A stretch of 64,000 bases of DNA from positions 161,238-225,237 of the forward strand of contig JAWKVM010000021.1 in NCBI GenBank assembly GCA_041398025.1. Direction: 5' to 3'. The stretch is from JANQPX01 sp041398025 (GTDB lineage: Bacteria; Pseudomonadota; Alphaproteobacteria; Geminicoccales; Geminicoccaceae). Below, in pieces: positions 41,765 to 50,096 of this stretch. Under the pieces are notes generated by a model. That model was not told the DNA's origin. It made no database searches and worked only from the letters and a program-made list of their open reading frames with translations. Made by a program: the position numbers and the translations under genes. Positions within the stretch are counted from its first letter, which is position 1, and each line of letters starts with the position of its first letter.

Positions 41765-43864
41765 ATGGCGATGGTAGCCAGCCAGACGATCGATCGGGTC
41801 GCGGTTCTGACCATCGACAACCCGCCGGTGAACGGGCTCGGCGCCGCTATCCGCACGGGGCTGGATCGGGCGGTCGGCGCTGCCCTCACCGATCCCGGAG
41901 TCGATGCGATCGTCATCAGAGGCGCCGGGCGCCTGTTCTCGGGCGGCGCCGACATCCGCGAGTTCAACACCGAAAAAAGCCGGATCGAGCCGGTCCTGAC
42001 CGTGCTGATCGACAGCATCGAGGCGGCGGGAAAGCCGGTGATCGCGGCCATTCACGGCTCGGCCATGGGCGGCGGGCTGGAGCTGGCGCTCGGCTGCCAC
42101 TACCGGATCGCCGCCCCCGGCGCGAAGCTCGGCCTGCCCGAGGTCAAGCTCGGCCTCCTGCCCGGCGCCGGCGGCACCCAGCGCCTGCCGCGTCTGGTCG
42201 GCATCGAGCCCGCGATCGAGATCATCACCTCGGGTGATCCGGTCACCGCCGAACGGGCGCTGGAGATCGGCCTGATCGACCGGATCGCCGATGGCAGCCT
42301 CGCCGAAGCAGGGCTCGCTTTCGCGAAGGAGATCGTGGCTGCCGGCAAGGGGCCGCGGCCGGTCTCCGCCATGGACCACAAGCTCGAAGCCGCCCGCGCC
42401 CGTCGGGAGATTCTCGACGATGCCCGCCGAAAGGCAGCGTCACGTGCGCGCGGCTTCGAGGCCCCGCAGGTCTGCATCGACGCGATCGCGTGGAGCCTCG
42501 ATCTGCCCTTCGCCGCGGGCAAGGAGAAGGAGCGCGAGGCCTTCTTGCGGCTGGTCGGCTCGGATCAGTCCAGGGCGCAGCAGCACGCCTTCTTTGCCGA
42601 GCGCAAAGCCGCCAAGATTCCGGACCTGCCGCCCGACACGGCGCCGAAGGAGGTGCGGCAGGCCGCCGTCATCGGCTGCGGCACCATGGGCGGCGGCATC
42701 GCCATGTGCTTCGCCAATGCCGGCATCCCGGTGACGGTGCTGGAGAGCGAGCCGGAGGCCCTCGACCGCGGCCTCGAGCGCATCCGCAGCCTCTACCAAG
42801 GCTCGGTCAGCCGCGGTCGCCTGGATCGGAAAACGGCGGACGACCGCATCGCTCTGATCGAGGGAACCACGTCCTGGCAGGACCTGGGCAACGCCGATCT
42901 GGTGATCGAGGCCGTGTTCGAAAACATGAAGGTCAAGGAAGAAGTTTTTTCCAAACTCGACCAAGCGACCCGGCCGGACGCCATTCTCGCGACCAACACC
43001 TCGACCCTGGACGTCGACCGGATCGCGCGCGCGACCACGCGCCCGGACAAGGTGATCGGCACCCATTTCTTCAGCCCGGCCAACGTCATGCGCCTCCTTG
43101 AGAACGTGCGCGGCCAGGCGAGCAGCCCCGAAACCATCGCCACCGTCATGGCGCTCGGCAAGCGCCTGGGCAAAGTGCCGGTGCTCGCCGGCGTCTGCGA
43201 CGGCTTCATCGGCAACCGCATGCTCTACGCCTACAGCCGCCAGGCCAATTTCCTGCTCGAAGAAGGCGCCCTTCCCCACCAGGTCGACAAGGTGCTGTAC
43301 GATTTCGGCCTGCCCATGGGGCCGTTTGCCATGGGCGATCTTGCCGGCCTCGACGTCGGCTGGCGCGTCCGCCAGGAGCGCGCGCAGAGCCGGCCGACCA
43401 ATCTTCGCTACTCGACCATCGCGGACAAGATCTGCGAACGCGGCCGTTTCGGCCAGAAGACCGGCGCCGGCTGGTATCGCTACGAGAAGGGCAGCCGAAC
43501 ACCGATCCCCGACCCCGAGATCGAGACGTTGATCCGCGAGGTGTCGAAGGAGCAGGGCATCCAGCGCCGAAAAATCTCGGATCAGGAGATTCTGGAGCGC
43601 TGCCTCTATCCGCTGATCAACGAGGGCGCCAGGATCCTGGAGGAAGGCATCGCGATTCGAAGCTCGGACATCGATGTCGTCTGGATCTACGGCTACGGCT
43701 TTCCCCGCTATCGCGGCGGCCCGATGTTCCACGCCGACACCATCGGCCCGACGATCGTCCACGACGCCATGGTCCGCCTGCACGAAACCCATGGCGACTG
43801 GCTGGAGCCCGCGCCGCTCCTCGCCGAACTTGCCAGGAGCGGCAAGCGGTTCCGAGATCTCTAA
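41765..43864 (+). CDS. fadJ: bifunctional enoyl-CoA hydratase/3-hydroxyacyl-CoA dehydrogenase (FadJ/FadB-like)
   Basis: A 699-residue multifunctional beta-oxidation protein. The N-terminal crotonase domain has the two catalytic Glu residues E106 (GGGLELALG) and E126 (GLPEVKLG), spaced as in E. coli FadB, and the oxyanion segment HGSAMGGG. The dehydrogenase starts near 300 with AVIGCGTMGGGIAM (NAD-binding), followed by NTSTLDVD and THFFSPANVMRLLE with the catalytic His, then two C-terminal 3HCDH domains. It hydrates trans-2-enoyl-CoA and oxidises 3-hydroxyacyl-CoA. It lies 3 bp after the broken livK gene and is followed by a thiolase scar, so the third enzyme of the cycle has been lost here. 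Confidence 0.93.
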   Translation: MAMVASQTIDRVAVLTIDNPPVNGLGAAIRTGLDRAVGAALTDPGVDAIVIRGAGRLFSGGADIREFNTEKSRIEPVLTVLIDSIEAAGKPVIAAIHGSAMGGGLELALGCHYRIAAPGAKLGLPEVKLGLLPGAGGTQRLPRLVGIEPAIEIITSGDPVTAERALEIGLIDRIADGSLAEAGLAFAKEIVAAGKGPRPVSAMDHKLEAARARREILDDARRKAASRARGFEAPQVCIDAIAWSLDLPFAAGKEKEREAFLRLVGSDQSRAQQHAFFAERKAAKIPDLPPDTAPKEVRQAAVIGCGTMGGGIAMCFANAGIPVTVLESEPEALDRGLERIRSLYQGSVSRGRLDRKTADDRIALIEGTTSWQDLGNADLVIEAVFENMKVKEEVFSKLDQATRPDAILATNTSTLDVDRIARATTRPDKVIGTHFFSPANVMRLLENVRGQASSPETIATVMALGKRLGKVPVLAGVCDGFIGNRMLYAYSRQANFLLEEGALPHQVDKVLYDFGLPMGPFAMGDLAGLDVGWRVRQERAQSRPTNLRYSTIADKICERGRFGQKTGAGWYRYEKGSRTPIPDPEIETLIREVSKEQGIQRRKISDQEILERCLYPLINEGARILEEGIAIRSSDIDVVWIYGYGFPRYRGGPMFHADTIGPTIVHDAMVRLHETHGDWLEPAPLLAELARSGKRFRDL

Positions 43865-43887
43865 GTCCGGGAAAAAACGAAACCGCC

Positions 43888-44021
43888 ATGGCCGAAGCCG
43901 TCATCCTCGTGCCGCATGCACGCCGGTCGGCAAGGCCGGCCGCGTCGCCCGCCATGTCGTCGTCACCATAGGCATCAGCGGCGGCATGGGCACCACCGGC
44001 CTCTTCGATGGGGTGGTGTGA
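43888..44021 (+). pseudogene. internally deleted acetyl-CoA acyltransferase (thiolase) remnant
   Basis: An ATG 24 bp after the FadJ-like gene starts MAEAVILV, a thiolase N-terminus. In the adjacent frame follows TPVGKAGRVARHVVVT-IGISGGMGTTGLF, joining the N-terminal R-TPVGK loop straight to the thiolase C-terminus (VVTxCxGGGxGxAGxFE), and the stop. About 1.1 kb of coding sequence is missing and the frame changes once. The position behind a FadJ-like gene is the normal place for the beta-oxidation thiolase. Confidence 0.7.
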
Positions 44022-44211
44022 CCACCTCATTGACTTGCGGCCGTCCTCGAAGAAAGCGCCTGTATGATCGAGGGTATGCGGACTCTTCTTTGGTGCGTCT
44101 TCAGGGGTCCGTCGCGACCGTGATGCCGGAAGATCCGCTGACAACGCCGCCACGAGTTGGAACGGCCGGCGTCAACGATTCCTTCACCCGAAGCCGATAG
44201 GCTGGTGCCTC

Positions 44212-44287
44212 GGTCCATGTGATCCTGGAAATCCGACCGACCGCAGAAGAAAGGGCCGCGGCACGGACTCCCAGGATCACATGGACC
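44212..44287 (+). repeat. 76-bp hairpin repeat, copy 1
   Basis: GGTCCATGTGATCCTGG (44212-44228) and CCAGGATCACATGGACC (44271-44287) are perfect 17-bp arms; inner bases (ATCCG / CGGACT) extend the stem imperfectly. A homologous element in inverted orientation occurs at 45109-45185, the pair bracketing the IS630 remnant. Interior sequences align over their whole length with about three quarters identity. Confidence 0.85.
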
Positions 44288-44387
44288 AGAAAGCCAGGCT
44301 AAACGGGAAGGATTAAGAAGAGGTAAACTAGTCATCTGAAACTGAAATTCGTTTCATTATATTTTCCATCCGCATGGAGGGAGAAGG

Positions 44388-44974
44388 ATGGCGAAGCGTT
44401 TGGGTCGACCGATAGCCCCACGGGATTTGAGCGCTGAGGAGCGTGCTTATTTGGAGCGACAGGTTCGTCGTTACCGTGTGGCTCGCTCTTTTTCGGATCG
44501 TTGCCGCATGATCCTGCGTTGCGCCGACGGGGCGCCCAGCAAAGTTGTTGCGGCTGAACTCAGGGCTCACGAGCACACCGTCGGGAAATGGCGACGGCGT
44601 TTTTTGAAGGATCGCATCGATGGTCTTTTTGACGAGGCCGCCCAGGCCGGCCACGGACCATCGAGGACGATCAGGTCGCCGAGGTGATCGAACGGACACT
44701 GACGACAACACCCAAAGATGCCACCCATTGGTCAATTCGTTCGATGGCTAAAGAGACGGGTCTTTCTCACACGACGATCCGGCGGATGTGGACGGCATTC
44801 GGCTTGCAGCCCCACCGTAGTGAAACCTTCAAGCTCTCCAGCGACCCTTTGTTTGTCGACAAGCTGCAGGACGTCGTCGGCCTCTACATGACGTCGCCCG
44901 CCCATGCGGTCGTCTTGTCGATGGACGAAAAATCGCATGTGTGGATGGCCCCCGGCTTGCAAGAGAAAAGTTAG
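44388..44974 (+). pseudogene. IS630-family transposase, frameshifted and truncated
   Basis: The first frame encodes MAKRLGRPIAPRDLSAEERAYLER, an HTH region and GKWRRRFLKDRIDGLFDEA. Near 44645-44660 it shifts, and the second frame continues with VIERTLTTTPKDATHWSIRSMAKETGLSHTTIRRMWTAFGLQPH and VVLSMDEKSH, the last including the first catalytic Asp of the DDE domain. The protein then ends in unrelated residues; the rest of the catalytic domain is absent. It is flanked by the two hairpin repeats. No terminal inverted repeats could be assigned. Confidence 0.8.
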
Positions 44975-45108
44975 CGTGTGGCATGATATGGTTGCTTTGC
45001 AGTCATGTGTCCGGCCTGTTGACGCGGTCGACGCATGACCGCTGGCCCCGATGGGTTGCGCGGTTGCGAAAGGAAATCTTAACCTTCGGCCTATAGCCTC
45101 ATGCATTT

Positions 45109-45185
45109 GGTCCATGCGATCCTGGGAGTCCGTGCTCAGCCCCACCTTCTCCTTGGACGGGCGGATTCCCAGGATCGCATGGACC
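45109..45185 (-). repeat. 77-bp hairpin repeat, copy 2 (inverted)
   Basis: GGTCCATGCGATCCTGGG (45109-45126) and CCCAGGATCGCATGGACC (45168-45185) are perfect 18-bp arms. Reverse-complemented, the element aligns end to end with copy 1. At the one arm position that differs, copy 1 has a T-A pair and copy 2 a C-G pair, so the pairing is kept in both. Confidence 0.85.
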
Positions 45186-45197
45186 AGATCGTGCAGC

Positions 45198-45304
45198 CTA
45201 GAGCGGATCCCGATCGGACGTGATCGGGATGCACGCTCTATCTCTTTGTTTCAACGCATTTCCTGACCGATCAGGTGTTTCCACCTGATCGGGAATAGCT
45301 CTAG
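45198..45304. repeat. 107-bp palindromic intergenic repeat bounded by CTAGAGC/GCTCTAG
   Basis: CTAGAGC at 45198 pairs with GCTCTAG at 45298. Inside are TAGAGCG/CGCTCTA and ATCCCGATC/GATCGGGAT arms in the left half, and an 11-bp perfect hairpin CCGATCAGGTG (45267-45277) / CACCTGATCGG (45282-45292) with a 4-nt loop in the right half. The middle segment CTCTTTGTTTCAACGCATTT resembles the core of dispersed palindromic repeats common in alphaproteobacterial intergenic DNA. It lies 12 bp from the 77-bp hairpin. Confidence 0.7.
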
Positions 45305-45574
45305 TCGGACGGCGTTAAGTATTCGTTACCATTGCGTCGGCGAAACGCCATGAAGGACGCTCCCGCTTGATGCCTCGCCGGGGAACGATCTATCAAAGCT
45401 CGAACACATGATCGAGCCACCGGAGCAGCAGCGGACGACACGATCCATGATGAGAAGCCGCCAGACCCCCGAGATGCATCCCCTAGACCGCACCCCCGCA
45501 AGAAAACCTGGGCGCATACCGGCAATCCAGACCATGACGGCAACGTCCACGCCGACCCGCGTCGGGTCCGAGGA

Positions 45575-46498
45575 ATGCTGAACCTCCTGGTCATTCAGGC
45601 GCTGAACGGGCTGCAGTTCGGCATTCTGCTGTTTCTGGTGGCTGCCGGGCTGACGCTGGTCTTCGGGGTGATGGACTTCATCAATCTCGCCCACGGCGTG
45701 CAGTATATGGTCGGCGCCTATATCGCCGTAACCTTCACCCAGCTCACCGGTTTCTTTGTGACGGGCGTGCTGCTCGCCTTGCCGGTGGCTTTTCTATTTG
45801 GCCTTTTGCTGGAGTTTCTGATCTTTCGCCATCTCTACCAGCGCGACCATCTGGACCAGGTGCTCGCCACCTTCGGCGTCATCCTGATCCTGCATGAGGG
45901 CGTGAAGATCCTGTGGGGAGCCGCCCCCATCAGCATCGCGATCCCGGAAGCCGTGGCCGGCTCCGTGCCGCTGCTCGGCCCGCTGCGCTATCCCGTCTAC
46001 CGCCTCCTGATCATCGCCGCCGGCCTGGCGGTGGCGCTCGGCCTCTACCTTCTCGTCCGCCATACGCGCACCGGCATGCTGCTGCGCGCCGGCGCCTCCA
46101 ATGCGCCCATGGTGCAGGCGCTCGGCGTCGATATCAGACGCCTGTTCATGCTGGTCTTCGGCCTCGGCGCCATGCTCGCGGGCTTTGCCGGCGCCATGGT
46201 CACGCCGATCCTCTCGGTCGAGCCCAATATGGGCGATGGCATCCTCATTCTCACCTTCGTGGTGATCGTGATCGGCGGCATCGGCTCGATCCGCGGCGCC
46301 TTCATCGCCGCCCTGCTGGTCGGCCTGGTGGACACGGTCGGCCGCAGCTTCGGCCCGATCCTCCTGAAGATCTTCCTCGAACCCGCCGCCGCGTCCCAGG
46401 TTGGGCGCACGCTGACACCGATGCTGATCTACATCCTGATGGCGGCCATCCTCTCCTTCCGCCCCGCAGGCCTGTTCCCCGCCAGGCAAGGGGCCTGA
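45575..46498 (+). CDS. livH: LIV-type ABC transporter permease LivH (second system)
   Basis: A 307-residue permease with about eight helices. LNGLQFGILLFLVAAGLTLVFGVMDFINLAHG carries the LivH N-terminal motif; GGIGSIRGAFIAALLVGLVDT is the conserved late loop. It opens the second LIV operon (H, M, G, F). It differs substantially from the first LivH, so this is a distinct system, not a recent duplication. No binding-protein gene accompanies it. Confidence 0.92.
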   Translation: MLNLLVIQALNGLQFGILLFLVAAGLTLVFGVMDFINLAHGVQYMVGAYIAVTFTQLTGFFVTGVLLALPVAFLFGLLLEFLIFRHLYQRDHLDQVLATFGVILILHEGVKILWGAAPISIAIPEAVAGSVPLLGPLRYPVYRLLIIAAGLAVALGLYLLVRHTRTGMLLRAGASNAPMVQALGVDIRRLFMLVFGLGAMLAGFAGAMVTPILSVEPNMGDGILILTFVVIVIGGIGSIRGAFIAALLVGLVDTVGRSFGPILLKIFLEPAAASQVGRTLTPMLIYILMAAILSFRPAGLFPARQGA

Positions 46499-46502
46499 CC
46501 CC

Positions 46503-47525
46503 ATGCCGCAAGCACCCAAATCCCCCCCGCCAGCAAAGGCGGCCGAAGCCCCAGCCGATGCGCCCCCCCACAGTCTCAGGCAAGTCAAGGCTGCAGGCCC
46601 CGCCTGCCTGTTTGCGGTCTTTGCCGTGCTGCCGCTACTGATCAGCTTGGGCGCCGATCCGTTCTATCTGGTGATCGCGACGCGCATCATGATCTTCGGC
46701 ATCGCCGCCCTTTCTCTCGACCTGATCCTCGGCTACGGCGCCATGGTGTCCTTCGGTCACGCCGCCTTCATCGGCATCGGCGCCTATGCCGTCGGCATGG
46801 CGGCGAGCCACGGGGTGACCGACCTGCTCGCGCAGCTCGTCCTGGCGATGCTCGCCGCCGCGGCCTTCGCCGTTCTCACCGGCGCCATCTCACTGCGCAC
46901 CCGCGGCGTCTATTTCATCATGATCACGCTTGCCTTCGGGCAGATGGCCTATTTCTTCACGGTGTCCCTTGCCGCCTATGGCGGAGACGACGGCCTGACC
47001 CTGCCGCAGCGCTCGACCCTGCTCGGCCAGCCCTGGCTCGAGAACGACTTTTTCTTTTATTACCTGGTCCTCATCCTCCTCCTCTCCTGCTTCTTGTTGG
47101 CGCACTGCACGTTGCAGGCGAGGTTCGGGCGGGTGCTGCGCGGGACGCGGGACAATGCCCTGCGCATGCAGGCGATCGGCTTCGAGCCCCTCCCCTACCA
47201 GCTCACTGCCTATGTGCTCGCCGCCATGATCGCCGCCCTTGCCGGCGCGCTGCTCGCCAATCAGGCGGAGTTCGTCTCGCCCGCCTACATGACCTGGCAG
47301 CGCTCAGGCGAGCTGATCATGATGGTGGTGGTCGGGGGCATGGGCACGCTCACCGGCGGCATCCTCGGCGCCGCAGTTTTTTCGTTGCTTGAAGAGTTTC
47401 TCTCGGGTTTCTCGCAGCATTGGAAGCTCGGCTTGGGCATCATCCTGGTCCTCATCGTCCTCCACGGCAAATCCGGCATGCACGGCATGCTCGCCGACCT
47501 GGCGAGGAGGTTTGGCCGATCGTGA
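46503..47525 (+). CDS. livM: LIV-type ABC transporter permease LivM (second system)
   Basis: A 340-residue permease with about nine helices. It has ALSLDLILGYGAMVSFGHAAFIGIGAYAVG and the GRVLRGTRDNALRMQAIGF cytoplasmic loop. It starts 4 bp after livH stops, and its own stop overlaps the GTG of livG. A Pro/Ala-rich cytoplasmic lead of about 30 residues precedes the first helix. Confidence 0.92.
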   Translation: MPQAPKSPPPAKAAEAPADAPPHSLRQVKAAGPACLFAVFAVLPLLISLGADPFYLVIATRIMIFGIAALSLDLILGYGAMVSFGHAAFIGIGAYAVGMAASHGVTDLLAQLVLAMLAAAAFAVLTGAISLRTRGVYFIMITLAFGQMAYFFTVSLAAYGGDDGLTLPQRSTLLGQPWLENDFFFYYLVLILLLSCFLLAHCTLQARFGRVLRGTRDNALRMQAIGFEPLPYQLTAYVLAAMIAALAGALLANQAEFVSPAYMTWQRSGELIMMVVVGGMGTLTGGILGAAVFSLLEEFLSGFSQHWKLGLGIILVLIVLHGKSGMHGMLADLARRFGRS

Positions 47526-48274
47526 GCGCTCCTCTCCTGGAGGTCAGAAACCTCCGTAAAAGTTACGGCGCGCTGACCGTGACCGACGACGTCAGCCTCG
47601 ACCTTCGGCCCGGCGAGCTGCATGCGATCATCGGCCCGAACGGCGCCGGTAAGACCACGCTCATCCACCAGCTCTCCGGCTGCCAGCCATCGGACGCCGG
47701 GCACGTCCTGTTCGACGGCCAGGACATCACCACGCTGTCCATGGCGAAACGCGCCCGCCTCGGCATCGCGCGCAGCTTTCAGATCACCTCGCTGCTTTCC
47801 GGCTTCTCCGTCCTCGAGAACGCGGCGCTCGCCGCGCAGGCGCGCACGGGCTCCAGCTTTCGTTTTTTCGGCCGTGCCGCCGCCGAGCGGACGCTGAACG
47901 ATCAGGCCATGGCGGCACTTTCGACCGTCGGCCTCGCCGAGCGCGCGGCACGGCGGGCAAGCGACCTTTCCCATGGCGAACAGCGCCAGCTCGAGCTCGC
48001 GGTCGCCCTCGCCACGCGTCCGAAAATCCTCCTGCTCGACGAACCCCTCGCCGGCACCGGCCACGACGAGTCAGCGGCGCTGACAGGCTTGATCGACAAG
48101 CTGAAGGACGACGTCAGCATCATCCTGATCGAGCACGACATGGACGCCGTCTTCGCCGTCGCCGACCGCATCAGCGTCCTGGTTTACGGCCGCATCATCG
48201 CCTCAGGCTCGGCCGACGCCATCCGCGCCGATCCCGAGGTCAGAGCCGCCTATCTCGGGGACGAGGCGGCCTGA
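47522..48274 (+). CDS. livG: LIV-type ABC transporter ATP-binding protein LivG (second system)
   Basis: A 250-residue ATPase. The GTG start at 47522 overlaps the livM stop (GTGA) and yields VSAPLLEVRNLRKSYG, the standard family start. Walker A is GPNGAGKTTLIHQLS, the signature is LSHGEQRQLELAVAL and Walker B is ILLLDEPLAGTG. It is coupled to livF by TGATG. Confidence 0.92.
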   Translation: MSAPLLEVRNLRKSYGALTVTDDVSLDLRPGELHAIIGPNGAGKTTLIHQLSGCQPSDAGHVLFDGQDITTLSMAKRARLGIARSFQITSLLSGFSVLENAALAAQARTGSSFRFFGRAAAERTLNDQAMAALSTVGLAERAARRASDLSHGEQRQLELAVALATRPKILLLDEPLAGTGHDESAALTGLIDKLKDDVSIILIEHDMDAVFAVADRISVLVYGRIIASGSADAIRADPEVRAAYLGDEAA

Positions 48275-48969
48275 TGCTCGCCATCGAAAACCTCGCCGCA
48301 GGCTACGGCGACAGCCAGGTGCTGTTCGACGTCGGCTTCGCGGTCGAACCCGGCGAGGTCGTCACCCTGCTCGGGCGCAACGGCATGGGCAAGACCACCA
48401 CCGTCAAAACCGTCTTCGGTCTGCTGGCGGCCACCGCCGGCCGCGTGACCATCGACGGCCGGGACATGACCAACGCCGCCCCTCACCGCATCGCCCAGGC
48501 CGGCCTCGGCCTGGTCCCCGAAGGCCGCCAGATCTTTCCCACGCTCACCGTCGAGGAAAATCTGATCGCGACGTCGCGACGCGCGACAGCGTTCACTTGG
48601 GACCTCGCCAAGGTTTACGACCTCTTTCCGCAGCTCAAAGAGCGGCGGCGGCATGGCGGCAGCCAGCTTTCCGGCGGCGAGCAGCAGATGCTGGCGATCG
48701 GCCGTGCGCTGATGACCAACCCCAGGCTGCTGGTGCTGGACGAGGCAACCGAAGGGCTGGCACCGCTGGTTCGGGAAACCATCTGGGCCTGCCTTGGCCA
48801 GATCAGGCAGACCGGCGTCGCCATCCTGATCATCGACAAGAATGTCGAGGCGCTGGCCCGCTTCGCCGACCGGCATGTGATCATCGAGAAGGGCAAGACC
48901 GTGTGGACCGGCGACAGCCAGGCACTTCTCGCCACCGGCGACGTGGTCGACCGCTATCTGCATGTGTGA
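48274..48969 (+). CDS. livF: LIV-type ABC transporter ATP-binding protein LivF (second system)
   Basis: A 231-residue ATPase with Walker A GRNGMGKTTTVKTV, LVPEGRQIFPTLTVEENL, signature LSGGEQQMLAIGRAL and Walker B LLVLDEATEGLAP. The Pro of the usual DEPT is replaced by DEAT, common in LivF. It closes the transporter operon; a cupin gene follows 100 bp later. Confidence 0.92.
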   Translation: MLAIENLAAGYGDSQVLFDVGFAVEPGEVVTLLGRNGMGKTTTVKTVFGLLAATAGRVTIDGRDMTNAAPHRIAQAGLGLVPEGRQIFPTLTVEENLIATSRRATAFTWDLAKVYDLFPQLKERRRHGGSQLSGGEQQMLAIGRALMTNPRLLVLDEATEGLAPLVRETIWACLGQIRQTGVAILIIDKNVEALARFADRHVIIEKGKTVWTGDSQALLATGDVVDRYLHV

Positions 48970-49072
48970 CCGAAGGGCACCCCGGATCAACAAGCTGTTT
49001 TCAGACCACGGCATTGGGCTAGAGTGACTGCACGTGCAGCCAAGGGCCCGCTGCCGGAACAGGGAGACGCGC

Positions 49073-49540
49073 ATGACCGTCATGACCGCAGGCATCACCA
49101 AGGCCGGGGACGGCATCGAGGGGATCAGCTGGAACATCCTCGGCCAGACCTATGTCCCGAAGCAGCTCTGCGAAAGCTCGTTTTCCTGGCACGCAACCCT
49201 GCCGCCGGGCACCATGGTGCCGCCGCACATCCACCCGACCCAGGACGAGTTCATCTACATGTTCGAAGGGAGGTTGGACCTCCTCCTTGACGGCGCGGAG
49301 AGCTTCGCCGAGCCCGGCGACCTGATCCGTCTCCCACGCGGCATCCCCCACGGCCTGTTCTCCAAGAGCGACCGCCCGGTCAAATGCCTCTTCTGGGTCA
49401 CGCCTGCGCGCCGCCTCTACGATCTCTTCTGGCAGCTTCACAACATGGCGGACGCCGACCCCGCCGAGATCGTCGCCGTCTCCGCCAAGCACGAGATCGA
49501 TTTCCTGCCGCCGCCTGAGGAAGGCGGCGAAGGAGACTGA
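49073..49540 (+). CDS. cupin domain protein
   Basis: A 155-residue cupin. Motif 1 is PPHIHPTQDEFIYMFEG (two His and Glu) and motif 2 is PGDLIRLPRGIPHGLF (His), so a metal site can form. ATG 49073 follows GGGAGACGCGC; a longer start at 49034 has no ribosome site. Similar cupins act as quercetin-dioxygenase-like or sugar-binding proteins. It follows the second LIV system on the same strand and may act on the imported compound; no substrate can be named. Confidence 0.87.
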   Translation: MTVMTAGITKAGDGIEGISWNILGQTYVPKQLCESSFSWHATLPPGTMVPPHIHPTQDEFIYMFEGRLDLLLDGAESFAEPGDLIRLPRGIPHGLFSKSDRPVKCLFWVTPARRLYDLFWQLHNMADADPAEIVAVSAKHEIDFLPPPEEGGEGD

Positions 49541-49544
49541 CGGC

Positions 49545-49650
49545 GGCTCTTGCTGACATGGATGTCGTCGGCAGCCATGCGCTCGCCGATCTGCCTGAGC
49601 GTGAGATCCGGCTTCTTTGCCACCAGCCGGAGAAGCCGATGTTCATGCGG
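49545..49650 (-). pseudogene. IS630-type transposase N-terminal fragment
   Basis: On the - strand this encodes EHRLLRLVAKKPDLTLRQI-GERMAADDIHVS, matching the helix-turn-helix start of IS630-type transposases (LxLVxxxPDLTLxEI). Nothing else of the element remains; it abuts an IS3-type fragment on the other strand. Confidence 0.55.
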
Positions 49651-49677
49651 CAAAAGCTTGGCCGGCGGATGGCCATC

Positions 49678-49905
49678 CCCTACCATCTCCAGACCCACGG
49701 CAAATCGAGCGCTGGCATCAGACCTGAAGAACAGGATCCTGCTCGAAAACTGCTACCTGCCCGGCGACCTCGAAACTCAGATCGAAGGCTTCGTCGAGCA
49801 CGATAACCACCATCGTTATCACGAGAGCTTCGAAAATCTCCCGCCTGCCGACGTCTACTTCGGACGTGGCAAGACCATCCTGCCGGAAACGGCTCTCTTC
49901 ATCCC
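49678..49905 (+). pseudogene. IS3-type transposase C-terminal fragment
   Basis: The stretch encodes, across two or more frame changes, YHLQTHGK, then IERWHQT, then LKNRILLENCYLPGDLETQ and HHRYHESFENLPPADVYFGRG, the end of an IS3-family integrase domain. The catalytic core upstream is absent. It is a decayed scar between the cupin gene and the TRAP operon. Confidence 0.7.
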
Positions 49906-50096
49906 GGCCGCATTGATGGCGATCATCGTGCTTTTGAACCCGCCTCTCGTCATCGGGAATGCTGTTCGTCCTTTTTCGACATCCCGGCTCTAATTCCTGA
50001 GGCTGCACGAATCGATGTGTCAGGCGTCGCCGCGGGAGTTGGGCCGATCATGATCCAGGGTCGCTCCTGGCCGATCCACACCCAAGCGAATTCGTT

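Larger units (their letters stand above)
43865..44387. other. scar region between thiolase remnant and IS630 remnant
   Basis: Beyond the thiolase scar (to 44021) and the hairpin repeat at 44212-44287 I find no gene. Short open frames around 44030-44200 resemble no family I can name and are probably decayed mobile DNA. Confidence 0.5.
44975..45574. other. gene-free region with hairpin repeats
   Basis: This stretch holds the second 77-bp hairpin and the CTAGAGC-bounded palindromic repeat. From 45305 to 45574 there is only unassigned sequence before the second LIV operon; no promoter could be picked out with confidence. Confidence 0.55.
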
